This document shows, piece after piece, positions 1 to 8,245 of a stretch of 64,000 nucleotides of DNA. The stretch's first letter is position 1; each line of letters begins with the position of its first letter. The notes beneath the pieces were generated by a model. That model saw only the letters and a program-made list of their open reading frames with translations, was not told the origin of the DNA and ran no database searches. The position numbers and the translations under genes are program-made. Location of the stretch: positions 1,488,001 to 1,552,000 of the forward strand of contig NZ_JBBGZW010000001.1 of NCBI RefSeq assembly GCF_037479095.1, written 5' to 3'. The DNA comes from Pantoea nemavictus. GTDB taxonomy: Bacteria; Pseudomonadota; Gammaproteobacteria; Enterobacterales; Enterobacteriaceae.

Positions 1-65
1 GTTTCGCGTGCAATAATTTCTACATCGTTTTTTGTGAAAGTCACAGGGGATTTTTTTTCACTCAT
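1..65 (-). CDS. nudF: ADP-ribose pyrophosphatase NudF, N-terminus only (partial)
   Basis: The first bases read on the minus strand as a start codon followed by about 21 codons resembling the NudF N-terminus (M-S-E-K-K-S-P-V-T-F-T, then N-D-V-E-I-I-A-R-E-T). NudF is a cytoplasmic Nudix hydrolase that splits ADP-ribose. The gene leaves the window at base 1. A second ATG lies one codon upstream (base 68). Being divergent from tolC is the usual enterobacterial arrangement and supports the call despite the short length. Confidence 0.8.
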   Translation of the reverse strand, partial: MSEKKSPVTFTKNDVEIIARE

Positions 66-169
66 CATCGTCTGATTCCTTATGCAGATTGGGATGGAGC
101 AAAGAAAAGCCAAGTATACCGCTCCGTCCGAGTGGTTCTTTTTGAATTATTTACGTAAATTAGGGGAAG

Positions 170-189
170 AAGGCACGTTCAGCCAACTT
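170..189 (+). promoter_or_regulatory. Probable marbox (MarA/SoxS/Rob site) upstream of tolC
   Basis: The sequence contains GGCACG, seven bases, then CCAAC, which fits the degenerate mar/sox/rob box and resembles the site I recall upstream of E. coli tolC. It lies about 95 bp before the tolC start, in the nudF-tolC divergent region. This is inference from motif and position. Confidence 0.5.
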
Positions 190-281
190 ATCTCTGACGC
201 CGCCTCTGTAGAATCGGCGATTATTTTTTTGGCTTACCTGCAGCACTACCCGTGCATTTTGCTGCAACAAAAGGAATGCAA

Positions 282-1754
282 ATGAAAAAACTGCTCCCAC
301 TTTTTATTGGACTGAGCCTGGGCGGATTCAGCCTTGCCAGCCAGGCAGAAAACCTGTTGCAGGTCTACCAGCAGGCGCGCCTTAGCAACCCCGATCTGCG
401 TGCTTCCGCCGCTGACCGCGACGCTGCATTTGAGAAAATCAATGAAGCGCGTAGTCCTTTATTGCCGCAGTTAGGCTTGGGCGCAGATTACACTTATAAC
501 AACGGTTACCGTGACAGCAGCGGACTTCATTCCAACACGACCAGCGCATCTCTGCAATTAACTCAAACTATTTTCGATATGTCGAAATGGCGTGCGCTGT
601 CGCTGCAGGAAAAACAAGCCGGTATTCAAGACGTCACTTATCAGGTTGCCCAGCAAGACCTGATTCTGAACAGCGCAACTGCCTATTTCAACGTGTTGAA
701 GGCAATCGATACGCTTTCTTACACCGAAGCACAGAAACAGTCGATCTACCGCGAATTGGATCAAACCACTCAGCGCTTCAACGTAGGTTTGGTTGCAATC
801 ACTGACGTGCAAAACGCCCGTGCGCAATATGACACCGTGCTGGCTAATGAAGTCACCGCGCGTAACAACCTCGATAACGCCGTGGAATCTCTGCGCCAGA
901 TTACCGGCATGGATTATCTGTCGCTGGCTTCACTGAATATCGATCGTTTCAAAACCGCACGTCCGGACGCCGTTGCCAACCTGTTGAAAGAGTCAGAAAG
1001 CCGCAACCTGACTTTGCTGTCAGCGCGTCTGAGCCAGGACCTGGCACGTGAGCAGATTCGCTCCGCAGAAACCGGCCATATGCCGACGCTGGGTTTGACC
1101 GCTTCAACCGGTATGTCCAACAGTAAATACGGCGGTAGCCGCGCTAACCAGAGCGCAGGCAGCACTGATTCAATCACCGGTTCTAACCAGGTTGGTCTGA
1201 GCTTCACCATGCCACTGTACAGCGGTGGCTCGGTCACCTCTCAGGTGAAACAGGCGCAGTACAACTATGTCGCTGCCAGCGAACAACTGGAAGGCGCACA
1301 CCGTAGCGCTGTGCAGACTGTACGTTCGTCATTCAACAACGTGAATGCGTCGATCAGCAGCATTGATGCTTATAAGCAGGCTGTCGTGTCTGCGCAAAGC
1401 TCATTGGATGCGATGGAAGCTGGCTATCAGGTTGGTACCCGTACCATCGTTGATGTGCTGGATGCGACCACTACGCTGTTTAATGCCAAGCAGCAGCTTT
1501 CAGATGCACGTTACAGCTATCTGATTAACCAGCTGAATATTAAATATGCGCTGGGTACGCTGAACGAGCAGGATCTGCAGCAGCTGAACAGCACGCTAGG
1601 CAAAGAGATAACCACGACGCCAGAAGTGGTGGCGCCGGAGAATAATCAGCAAGCCGCGCGTGTGGATAACGGTCCTAAGGCGTCATCGCCTTCAGCCGCC
1701 GCACAAGCCCGTCCAGCTGCCGCGCGCAGCAGCGGAAATCCATTCGGTAATTAA
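282..1754 (+). CDS. tolC: Outer membrane efflux channel TolC
   Basis: 490 aa. TolC is the trimeric outer-membrane channel-tunnel shared by AcrAB, MacAB, EmrAB and type I secretion systems. The start chosen (Met-Lys-Lys-Leu-Leu) gives a typical signal peptide ending at Ser-Gln-Ala before Glu-Asn-Leu; an upstream in-frame ATG at 252 would add ten residues and is unlikely. The mature part shows two TolC repeats, each with the conserved helical stretch around Q-T-Q-R-F-N-V-G-L and the parallel M-E-A-G-Y-x-V-G-T-R-T segment near residue 400. The tail is variable and Ala/Pro-rich, ending N-P-F-G-N. Length is close to E. coli TolC (about 493). A strong palindromic terminator follows immediately, so ygiB is probably transcribed partly from its own promoter. 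Confidence 0.98.
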   Translation: MKKLLPLFIGLSLGGFSLASQAENLLQVYQQARLSNPDLRASAADRDAAFEKINEARSPLLPQLGLGADYTYNNGYRDSSGLHSNTTSASLQLTQTIFDMSKWRALSLQEKQAGIQDVTYQVAQQDLILNSATAYFNVLKAIDTLSYTEAQKQSIYRELDQTTQRFNVGLVAITDVQNARAQYDTVLANEVTARNNLDNAVESLRQITGMDYLSLASLNIDRFKTARPDAVANLLKESESRNLTLLSARLSQDLAREQIRSAETGHMPTLGLTASTGMSNSKYGGSRANQSAGSTDSITGSNQVGLSFTMPLYSGGSVTSQVKQAQYNYVAASEQLEGAHRSAVQTVRSSFNNVNASISSIDAYKQAVVSAQSSLDAMEAGYQVGTRTIVDVLDATTTLFNAKQQLSDARYSYLINQLNIKYALGTLNEQDLQQLNSTLGKEITTTPEVVAPENNQQAARVDNGPKASSPSAAAQARPAAARSSGNPFGN

Positions 1755-1760
1755 TTCCCT

Positions 1761-1783
1761 AAGGGGCCGCATGCGGCCCCTTT
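1761..1783 (+). terminator. Intrinsic terminator after tolC
   Basis: A near-perfect palindrome (AAGGGGCCGC/GCGGCCCC with a two-base centre) ending in TTT begins seven bases after the tolC stop codon. Confidence 0.8.
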
Positions 1784-1894
1784 CGCATTCATTCGTATAG
1801 CTTCGTAAAGATCCTTTCCCCATCTGGCTTCGCGCTTCATTTTCCACCGCTCATCCCCTATCCTAAACCCACCTTTGGGCACAGGATGAAAATA

Positions 1895-2569
1895 ATGAAA
1901 CGGACGAAAAATATTCGCCATGCTGCTTTTCGTAAAAGCTGGCAGGCACGCCACTTAACGCCGGTCGCATTTGCCGTTAGCGCAGTGTTTATGCTGGCAG
2001 GCTGCGAGCAGAGTGATGAAACGGTATCGCTGTATCAAAACGCCGATGATTGTGCAAAAGCCAACCCAAGCCAGAGCGCGCAATGTACCACTGCGTATAA
2101 CAACGCTCTGAAAGAAGCCGAACGCACGGCGCCAAAATATAAGACACGCGAAGATTGTGTTGCTGAGTTTGGCGAAAATCAGTGTCAGCAAACACCTGCG
2201 CAAGCGGGCGTGGGTACCACCGCTAACAATGCAGAAGCGCAGCAGAGCGGTAGCTTCTGGATGCCACTGATGGCCGGTTACATGATGGGCCGAATGATGA
2301 GTGGCGGTGCAGGCTTCGCTCAGCAGCCGCTCTTCTCACCGAAAAATCCAAACAGCCCGGCAAACGGTAAATTTGTTGATGCGGCGGGTAAAAATTACGG
2401 CAATGCTACCTCGGGCCGCACCATGAACGTGCCGAAAACGGCAATGGCGCCTAAACCGGCGACCACTTCCACCATTACTCGCGGCGGCTTTGGTGACAGC
2501 GTGGCAAAACAAAACACCATGCAGCGCAGCAGTGCCTCCGGCACGGGCAGCCGCTCGCTGGGAGGCTAA
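1895..2569 (+). CDS. ygiB: DUF1190 family protein YgiB
   Basis: 224 aa, function not established. An N-terminal basic segment precedes a hydrophobic helix ending in L-A-G-C (about residues 23-38), which looks like a lipobox but sits far from the N-terminus. Then come a Cys-containing region (conserved Cys in D-D-C, Q-C-T-T, E-D-C, Q-C-Q-Q) and a Gly/Ser/Met-rich second half ([12 protein letters not shown]). The start at 1895 matches the family; an ATG nine bases upstream (1886) would add three residues. It is followed by ygiC after 8 bp, the conserved tolC-linked ygiBC pair. Confidence 0.93.
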   Translation: MKRTKNIRHAAFRKSWQARHLTPVAFAVSAVFMLAGCEQSDETVSLYQNADDCAKANPSQSAQCTTAYNNALKEAERTAPKYKTREDCVAEFGENQCQQTPAQAGVGTTANNAEAQQSGSFWMPLMAGYMMGRMMSGGAGFAQQPLFSPKNPNSPANGKFVDAAGKNYGNATSGRTMNVPKTAMAPKPATTSTITRGGFGDSVAKQNTMQRSSASGTGSRSLGG

Positions 2570-2577
2570 GTCGTAGC

Positions 2578-3741
2578 ATGCAACGTATTGCCATCCCCGA
2601 ACGCCCCAACTGGCGTGAAAAAGCAACCGAGTACGGTTTCCAGTTTCATACCATGTATGGCGAGCCTTACTGGTGTGAAGATGCTTACTATCAGTTCACG
2701 CTTGCTCAGGTTGAACAGCTGGAAGAGACCACCGCCGAACTGCATCAGATGTGTTTGCAAGTGGTAGAAAAAGTGGTGAACAGCGATGCGCAGCTCACGC
2801 GTTTCTGCATTCCTAAGCACACATGGGATTTCGTGCGTGACTCGTGGAAGCTGCGCCAACCTTCGCTCTATTCGCGCCTTGATCTCGCCTGGGATGGTAA
2901 GGGTGACGCTAAGCTATTGGAAAATAACGCCGATACGCCAACCTCACTCTACGAAGCGGCATTCTTTCAATGGATCTGGCTGGAAGATCAAATCCAGGCG
3001 GGCAATCTGCCGCAGGGCAGCGATCAGTTCAATAGCCTGCAAGAAAAACTGATTGAGCGCTTCGCCACGCTACATCAGCAGCATGGTTTTAACTGGCTGC
3101 ACTTCTCCTGCTGTCGCGATACCGACGAAGATCGCGCGACAGTGCAATATTTGCAAGACTGCGCGACTGAAGCCGGTATGCCGAGTGAATTTCTCTATAT
3201 TGATGAGATAGGCTTGGGTGAAAGGGGCCAGTTTACTGATGTAAACGATCAGGTCATCAGCAATCTGTTTAAGCTCTATCCGTGGGAATTCATGCTTCGC
3301 GAGGTGTTCTCTACCAAGCTAGCAGATGCGGGCGTACGTTGGCTTGAACCCGCGTGGAAAAGCATTATTTCCAATAAAGCGCTGTTACCGCTGCTGTGGG
3401 AGATGTTCCCTAATCATCCCAACCTGCTGCCAGCTTATTTCGCCGATGATGAAAATGCCCCGCAGATGGACAAGTATGTGGTGAAACCGCTGTTTTCGCG
3501 CGAAGGCGCCAATATTCGCATTATTGAAAACGGGCAGGAAATCGCGCGTGCCGATGGGCCATATGGCGAAGAAGGCATGATTATCCAGCAGTTCTACCCG
3601 TTACCTAAATTTGGTGATAGCTACACCTTGATTGGTAGCTGGCTAATTGACGATCAGCCTGCCGGCATCGGTTTGCGAGAAGATCGCGCATTGATCACTC
3701 AGGATCTCTCCCGCTTCTATCCACACACCTTTATCGATTAA
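2578..3741 (+). CDS. ygiC: ATP-grasp, glutathionylspermidine-synthase-like protein YgiC
   Basis: 387 aa, matching the usual length. It is related to the synthetase (ATP-grasp) half of glutathionylspermidine synthase, which forms an amide bond between a carboxylate and an amine using ATP; the physiological substrate of YgiC is unknown. Family landmarks include [15 protein letters not shown] near residue 120, the K-P-L-x-S-R-E-G-A-N-I segment near 300 and a C-terminal Q-D-L-S-R-F-x-P-H-x-F. It follows ygiB after 8 bp and converges with ygiD across a shared hairpin. Confidence 0.93.
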   Translation: MQRIAIPERPNWREKATEYGFQFHTMYGEPYWCEDAYYQFTLAQVEQLEETTAELHQMCLQVVEKVVNSDAQLTRFCIPKHTWDFVRDSWKLRQPSLYSRLDLAWDGKGDAKLLENNADTPTSLYEAAFFQWIWLEDQIQAGNLPQGSDQFNSLQEKLIERFATLHQQHGFNWLHFSCCRDTDEDRATVQYLQDCATEAGMPSEFLYIDEIGLGERGQFTDVNDQVISNLFKLYPWEFMLREVFSTKLADAGVRWLEPAWKSIISNKALLPLLWEMFPNHPNLLPAYFADDENAPQMDKYVVKPLFSREGANIRIIENGQEIARADGPYGEEGMIIQQFYPLPKFGDSYTLIGSWLIDDQPAGIGLREDRALITQDLSRFYPHTFID

Positions 3742-3748
3742 AGGCTGC

Positions 3749-3771
3749 GCCGCCCGCGATTATCGGGCGGC
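3749..3771. terminator. Bidirectional terminator between ygiC and ygiD
   Basis: The GCCGCCCG/CGGGCGGC stem (8 bp, 7-nt loop) lies between convergent stop codons, with a T-run at 3776-3781 on the plus strand and CTTTAA on the minus strand. Confidence 0.75.
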
Positions 3772-3779
3772 TGCGCTTT

Positions 3780-4565
3780 TTAGCCAATCTGGACCGACAG
3801 CATACTGATAGCGCCCATCTCCATTCCTTCCACCGGAATCGTGATCGCCTCATCCATAGCGCGTGCACCCAGGATATACAGCAGCGGTAAATAGTGTTCA
3901 GGCGTTGGATTGGACTGCTGCGCATCGGGATGCTGCATAAAGTTCACCAACGGATGATCTGCTGCATCGCCCTTGAAGTTTAAATTTTCACGGACGAACT
4001 GATTAAAATTCTCTGCCCACGAATACGCGGTTTCAGCACCCTGCCAGCGCAACATACGCAGATTGTGCACCACGTTACCGCTGGCAACGATCATCACCCC
4101 TTCGTCACGCAATGACGCCAACTTTTGGCCCAGCTGATAGTGCCATTCGGCAGGTTGAGTACCATCGATGCTGAGCTGCACGACCGGAATATCGGCGTCT
4201 GGATGCATTTTTGCCAGTACGCCCCAGGATCCATGATCAAAGCCCCACTCCTGATCGGCATGAACAGCAATCGGCGAAAGTAAATCAATCACCTGTTGAG
4301 CCAGTTCAGGCGAACCTGGTGCTGGATAGCGCACATCAAACAATGCCTGCGGGAAACCGCCGAAGTCATGGATAGTGCGTGGATTTTTCATCGCCGTCAC
4401 CGCCGTGCCGCGTGTATACCAGTGCGCTGAAACAGCAAGAATAGCGCGTGGGCGTGGCAATATCTCGCCCAGCTGCTGCCAGGCTTGGGTATAGCGATTA
4501 TCTTCCAGTACGTTCATTGGGCTACCGTGGCCAAGGAAAAGCGCGGGCATGCGAGCGTGACTCAT
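3780..4565 (-). CDS. ygiD: 4,5-DOPA-extradiol-dioxygenase YgiD
   Basis: 261 aa, full length for the LigB-type/DODA family. These enzymes use an active-site metal to open catechol rings of DOPA-like substrates; the E. coli protein acts on L-DOPA in vitro, and its natural role is uncertain. Visible motifs are L-F-L-G-H-G-S-P-M-N near residue 10 (metal-ligand His), A-V-S-A-H-W-Y-T-R-G near 47, H-G-S-W-G-V-L near 110 and the conserved A-S-G-N-V-V-H-N-L near 160. It converges with ygiC. Confidence 0.93.
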   Translation of the reverse strand: MSHARMPALFLGHGSPMNVLEDNRYTQAWQQLGEILPRPRAILAVSAHWYTRGTAVTAMKNPRTIHDFGGFPQALFDVRYPAPGSPELAQQVIDLLSPIAVHADQEWGFDHGSWGVLAKMHPDADIPVVQLSIDGTQPAEWHYQLGQKLASLRDEGVMIVASGNVVHNLRMLRWQGAETAYSWAENFNQFVRENLNFKGDAADHPLVNFMQHPDAQQSNPTPEHYLPLLYILGARAMDEAITIPVEGMEMGAISMLSVQIG

Positions 4566-4894
4566 AATTAATCCTCTGACGAAGTGTTGCTTTGTTAATC
4601 GCTACGATACGCGCTTTGGCGCTGGGATTAACGCTGATAAGCGTGATGATCTTCATCAGGGAATTTGAATAAAAAATAACGCATAAAACTCAGTACTCTT
4701 TAAAAGATAAAGAAGGGACTTAAGGAACTTCGTTGAAAAAGCCGATGCAAGATTTGTCGCAATATGGTGCCAGCTCTTTTGATAAATCAGTGATATAGCT
4801 TACACGTAAGACCGAGCCAGACCGGTCTTGTTACATCCATTGAATCCTGTTTCTAAACTCCACGCGATTTTAGAAAAATGAGCAATGGAAAGTT
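4566..4894. other. Intergenic region ygiD to cell-wall hydrolase
   Basis: No ORF is supported in these 329 bp. A perfect 10-bp palindrome AGACCGGTCT at 4819-4828, preceded by a half copy AAGACCG (4808-4814), is the only conspicuous element and could be an operator for the hydrolase gene. The hydrolase ATG at 4895 is preceded by GGAA with normal spacing. Confidence 0.5.
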
Positions 4895-5278
4895 ATGTTA
4901 ATTCAGGGAGCAATATTGTGTCTGGCGCTGAATATCTACCATGAAGCGCGTGGAGAGCCGATTAAAGGGCAAATCGCCGTTGGCACGGTGACCATGAATC
5001 GGGCCAACTGGGATGTCAAAGAGATCTGTCCCGTGGTGTACGCACCTAAACAGTTCTCCTGGACGTCTCTAAAGAAAGATCCCTATCGTCATCCACCTAA
5101 AGAGGACAAAAGCTGGCAACGCGCCAGAAATTTGGCAAAGAAAATTGTGGAAGGGGAATTACAGGATGTAACGAAAGGAGCAACCTTTTTTCATGCCCAT
5201 AGCGTTAAACCCGCATGGCGTCACTCCTTCGAACGCACGGTTGTCATTGGCAATCATGTTTTTTACGCCAGCCGTTAA
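4895..5278 (+). CDS. SleB-like cell wall hydrolase (Hydrolase_2 family)
   Basis: 127 aa. The whole protein is one SleB-type domain, the fold of spore-cortex-lytic transglycosylases. The catalytic Glu is expected in I-Y-H-E-A-R-G-E (residues about 14-21), followed by the typical G-Q-x-A-V-G-T-V-T-M-N-R, Q-F-S-W and T-F-F-H-A hallmarks. There is no convincing signal peptide, since the hydrophobic start (I-L-C-L-A-L) is part of the domain. It stands alone between ygiD and ribB and ends at a strong terminator. Phage-like enzymes of this class use separate export or lysis; the role here is unknown. Confidence 0.85.
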   Translation: MLIQGAILCLALNIYHEARGEPIKGQIAVGTVTMNRANWDVKEICPVVYAPKQFSWTSLKKDPYRHPPKEDKSWQRARNLAKKIVEGELQDVTKGATFFHAHSVKPAWRHSFERTVVIGNHVFYASR

Positions 5279-5290
5279 GCCATAAAAAAA

Positions 5291-5318
5291 GAGGCCGGAT
5301 ATTTCATCCGGCCTCTTT
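5291..5318. terminator. Bidirectional terminator, hydrolase/ribB
   Basis: The stem GAGGCCGGAT/ATCCGGCCTC is flanked by an A-run (5284-5290) and a T-run, lying between convergent genes. It can serve both strands. Confidence 0.85.
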
Positions 5319-5335
5319 CTTCTCAATCACTTCAG

Positions 5336-5992
5336 TTAGCTGGCCTGACGCGTTTCACGCTGACGACGATATGCAACCAGATCTTCAATAGTGACTACCG
5401 GCATATCATGTTGTTTCGCAAACACGATTGCTTCTGGCGCATGCGCCATGCTGCCGTCATCATTAGTGAGTTCGCACAGTACGCCTGCCGGCTTAAATCC
5501 AGCCAACGTTACCAGATCGATGGTAGCTTCAGTATGTCCACCACGTGATAAAACCCCGCCTTCACGCGCACGCAGCGGGAAAACATGGCCCGGTCGGTTT
5601 AAGTCCGAAGGCTTAGCGCCATCTGCTACCGCAGCACGAATAGTGGTGATGCGATCGGCGGCAGAAACGCCGGTTGTCACGCCGGTCGCGGCTTCAATCG
5701 TCACCGTAAAACCGGTGCCGTAAGCGCTGGTATTTGTTTCCACCATCATCGGTAGTTCAAGCTGCTGACGGCGTTCTTCAGTGATGCAGAGGCAAACAAT
5801 ACCGCTGCCGTGACGGATGGTTAATGCCATCTGTTCAACGGTCATGGTTTCTGCCGGGAAGATCATATCACCTTCGTTTTCACGATTTTCATCGTCAAGC
5901 ACCATTACACCGCGGCCGTTGCGCAGCGCATCAATGGCGCGTTCTACACGCTGTTCAGGCGTGCCAAATTCAGAAAGAAGCGTCTGATTCAT
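5336..5992 (-). CDS. ribB: 3,4-dihydroxy-2-butanone-4-phosphate synthase
   Basis: 218 aa. RibB converts ribulose 5-phosphate to 3,4-dihydroxy-2-butanone 4-phosphate plus formate, feeding riboflavin synthesis in the cytoplasm. Acidic active-site residues are visible in [10 protein letters not shown] (about residues 33-42); R-H-G-S-G (about 80-84), the S-A-A-D-R-x-T-T-I segment and R-x-G-H-T-E-A (about 150) complete the fold. It is a monofunctional protein without a RibA domain, as usual in enterobacteria. The long 5' leader carries an FMN riboswitch, so expression should fall when FMN is abundant. Confidence 0.97.
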   Translation of the reverse strand: MNQTLLSEFGTPEQRVERAIDALRNGRGVMVLDDENRENEGDMIFPAETMTVEQMALTIRHGSGIVCLCITEERRQQLELPMMVETNTSAYGTGFTVTIEAATGVTTGVSAADRITTIRAAVADGAKPSDLNRPGHVFPLRAREGGVLSRGGHTEATIDLVTLAGFKPAGVLCELTNDDGSMAHAPEAIVFAKQHDMPVVTIEDLVAYRRQRETRQAS

Positions 5993-6098
5993 GGTAAAAA
6001 ACCTTATAAAATATGAGTTACCAGAACCAGGGCGTGCTTAGGAGTGCGTACAAAACACATGGCAAAAACGTGACGCGGGCGAAGCCCGGCTGATGTCG

Positions 6099-6240
6099 TT
6101 ACCCTCTCCCATCCGGACTCTAACCGTCGGCTCCGGAATTACACCGGATCTGCTGACCTTTCACTTTGCAGAGAAAGCGCTCGCGGGCTTTCAGCCGAAG
6201 CTGATTTACCGCCGGTGGGGAATTTCGCCCCGCCCTGAGA
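6099..6240 (-). ncRNA. FMN riboswitch (RFN element) in the ribB leader
   Basis: On the minus strand the conserved blocks appear in order: GGCGGGGCGAAATTCCCC, ACCGGCGGT, AGCCCGCGAGCG, GGTCAGCAGATCCGGT, TTCCGGAGCC, then GAGTCCGGATGGGAGAGG. This is the canonical RFN aptamer. About 105 nt separate it from the ribB start, room for the expression platform. The processed leader is the kind annotated as SroG in E. coli. Confidence 0.95.
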
Positions 6241-6252
6241 ATAAGCGGGTAA

Positions 6253-6281
6253 ACTATAACGCCAATCATCTGGTCGGGCAA
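6253..6281 (-). promoter_or_regulatory. Likely sigma-70 promoter of ribB
   Basis: On the minus strand TTGCCC (6281-6276) and TATAGT (6258-6253) are separated by 17 bp, immediately upstream of the riboswitch. A start site a few bases downstream would place the aptamer at the 5' end of the transcript. Confidence 0.65.
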
Positions 6282-6417
6282 TCGACAAAAGTGCAAATGC
6301 TTTTGCATTTCCTGCGTTGCTGATTTCAGGTTTAACCTTTTCGTTTCAGGCATTACACTTAATACTTATTGAGTCCGAACACGCGCTGCTATCGGCCACC
6401 GTAACCAGGAAATAATC

Positions 6418-6723
6418 ATGATCGACACGAAAAAAATTGAACAACTGGCTCGCCAGGTACATGAAGCTATGCCGAAAGGTATTCGCGATTTTGGCGACGA
6501 TGTCGAAAAGAAAATCCGTCAGGTCCTGCAGGCGCAGTTGACGCGTATGGACCTGGTTAACCGTGAAGAGTTTGATGTGCAGACACAGGTTCTGCTGCGT
6601 ACCCGCGAGAAATTAGCCGCACTGGAACAGCGCCTGGCGAAATTAGAGAGTGAAAGTCCTGCGGCACCAGCCCCAGCGATTATCACGCCAGATCCTGCTG
6701 GTAAAATCGATACGCCACAGTGA
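6418..6723 (+). CDS. ubiK: Ubiquinone biosynthesis accessory factor UbiK
   Basis: 101 aa, formerly YqiC, of the BMFP/DUF526 family. UbiK helps assemble the aerobic ubiquinone-biosynthesis (Ubi) complex with UbiJ. The N-terminal half is amphipathic ([12 protein letters not shown]), then a C-terminal coiled coil runs from about residue 40 to 80 ([15 protein letters not shown]), ending in a Pro/Ala-rich tail. Its position beside ribB on the opposite strand is the conserved enterobacterial arrangement. Confidence 0.93.
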   Translation: MIDTKKIEQLARQVHEAMPKGIRDFGDDVEKKIRQVLQAQLTRMDLVNREEFDVQTQVLLRTREKLAALEQRLAKLESESPAAPAPAIITPDPAGKIDTPQ

Positions 6724-6729
6724 TTTTTT

Positions 6730-6751
6730 GGGCGGGAGCCCTCTCCCGCCC
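6730..6751. terminator. Hairpin between ubiK and hldE
   Basis: An 8-bp stem GGGCGGGA/TCCCGCCC lies between convergent genes. Its T-run (6724-6729) is on the 5' side for the plus strand and becomes an A-run after the stem on the minus strand, so it is not a classic intrinsic terminator on either strand. It may mainly protect 3' ends. Confidence 0.5.
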
Positions 6752-6759
6752 GCTAGTCT

Positions 6760-8184
6760 TTAATGGCTTCGAATGGTTTTAATAATGTTGCTTGTTGAGA
6801 TGCCATCTTCAAAGTTGAGCACACGCACGTCGCCGCCGTTCGCCCACACTTCTTTGCTTCCCGCGATATCCTCAGGCTTGTAATCGCCACCTTTCACCAG
6901 CAAATCCGGCAGCACTTCAGCAATCAGACGTTGCGGCGTATCTTCTTCGAACAACACCACCCAATCGACCGCTTCCAGAGCACCGAGCACAATCATGCGG
7001 TTTTCCTGCGGATTGACTGGACGCGTTTCGCCTTTCAAACGTTTGGTAGAAGCATCGCTGTTAACAGCCACAATCAGTCGATCGCCCAGCTTGCGCGCAT
7101 TCGCCAGATATGAAACGTGTCCCGCATGCAGGATGTCAAACACGCCGTTGGTCATAACCACCTTTTCACCGCGCTGACGCGCATGAGCAACGGCAGTTTT
7201 CAGCTCAGCTTCGGTCATCACACCAAATCCGGTTTCCGGACGCGCATGGATCGCGTTCTCCAGCTCAACCGTGCTGACTGTTGAGGTACCCAGCTTGCCG
7301 ACCACCACGCCAGCTGCAGCATTGGCGAGGAAACAGGCTTCTTCAAGGTTGTCACCTGCCGCCAGCACGGCAGCCAGCACGCCAATTACCGTATCGCCCG
7401 CACCAGTAACGTCATACACTTCCTGCGCCTGCGTTGGCAGATGCAGCGGTGCTTTGCCCGGCTGCAGCAGCGTCATGCCGTTTTCTGAACGCGTCACCAG
7501 CAGTGCGGAGAGTTCGTAATCTGCGATTAACTGCATACCACGACTAACAATTTCGTCGACGGTTTTACACTTGCCCACTACCGCTTCGAATTCAGATAAA
7601 TTTGGTGTCAGCAGCGTCGCACCGCGATAACGCTCGAAATCGGTGCCTTTGGGATCAATCAATACTGGCACTTTGGCTTCACGTGCCAGCTGAATCATCG
7701 TCTGGACGCTGTTTAGCGCACCTTTGCCGTAATCAGACAGCACCAGCGCACCAATCTCAGTCAGCGATTGACGCATACGATCGTGAATCGGCTGCGGGTC
7801 AATCTGCTCAAAACCCTCTTCGAAATCGAGGCGAATGAGCTGCTGATTGCGCGACAATACGCGTAGTTTAGTGATGGTTGGATGGCTTTTTACCGCCACA
7901 AAATCGCAGTCGACATTCACCTGCTGTAAAGTTTCACTCAGCACGCGCGCTGCATCATCTGCGCCGGTAAGGCCAATTAAGCGTGAAGCGGCACCGAGCG
8001 CAGCAATGTTCATCGCAACGTTAGCCGCTCCGCCTGGACGCTCTTCAATGGTATCCACCTTGACCACCGGCACCGGTGCTTCCGGAGAAATACGGCTGGT
8101 AGGGCCATACCAATAGCGATCTAACATGACATCGCCGACGACCAGCACAGTGGCCTTGCCAAAAGTGGGCAGTGTTACTTTCAT
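6760..8184 (-). CDS. hldE: Bifunctional heptose kinase/adenylyltransferase HldE
   Basis: 474 aa. It makes ADP-D-glycero-D-manno-heptose precursors for the LPS inner core. The N-terminal ribokinase-like kinase domain (about residues 1-318) shows [17 protein letters not shown] and the catalytic D-V-T-G-A-G-D-T. The C-terminal cytidylyltransferase-like domain begins near 342 with [12 protein letters not shown]. It is the last gene of ygiF-glnE-hldE, 61 bp after glnE. Confidence 0.97.
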   Translation of the reverse strand: MKVTLPTFGKATVLVVGDVMLDRYWYGPTSRISPEAPVPVVKVDTIEERPGGAANVAMNIAALGAASRLIGLTGADDAARVLSETLQQVNVDCDFVAVKSHPTITKLRVLSRNQQLIRLDFEEGFEQIDPQPIHDRMRQSLTEIGALVLSDYGKGALNSVQTMIQLAREAKVPVLIDPKGTDFERYRGATLLTPNLSEFEAVVGKCKTVDEIVSRGMQLIADYELSALLVTRSENGMTLLQPGKAPLHLPTQAQEVYDVTGAGDTVIGVLAAVLAAGDNLEEACFLANAAAGVVVGKLGTSTVSTVELENAIHARPETGFGVMTEAELKTAVAHARQRGEKVVMTNGVFDILHAGHVSYLANARKLGDRLIVAVNSDASTKRLKGETRPVNPQENRMIVLGALEAVDWVVLFEEDTPQRLIAEVLPDLLVKGGDYKPEDIAGSKEVWANGGDVRVLNFEDGISTSNIIKTIRSH

Positions 8185-8245
8185 TCCAGAGACTCCAGAC
8201 TACGGTCAAAATTATGCGCGGATAATAACATATAAGCTTTGTGGC

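Noticed and set aside
252..281. In-frame extension of tolC upstream of 282
   Set aside because: It would put ten non-signal residues before a perfect signal peptide and is not conserved.
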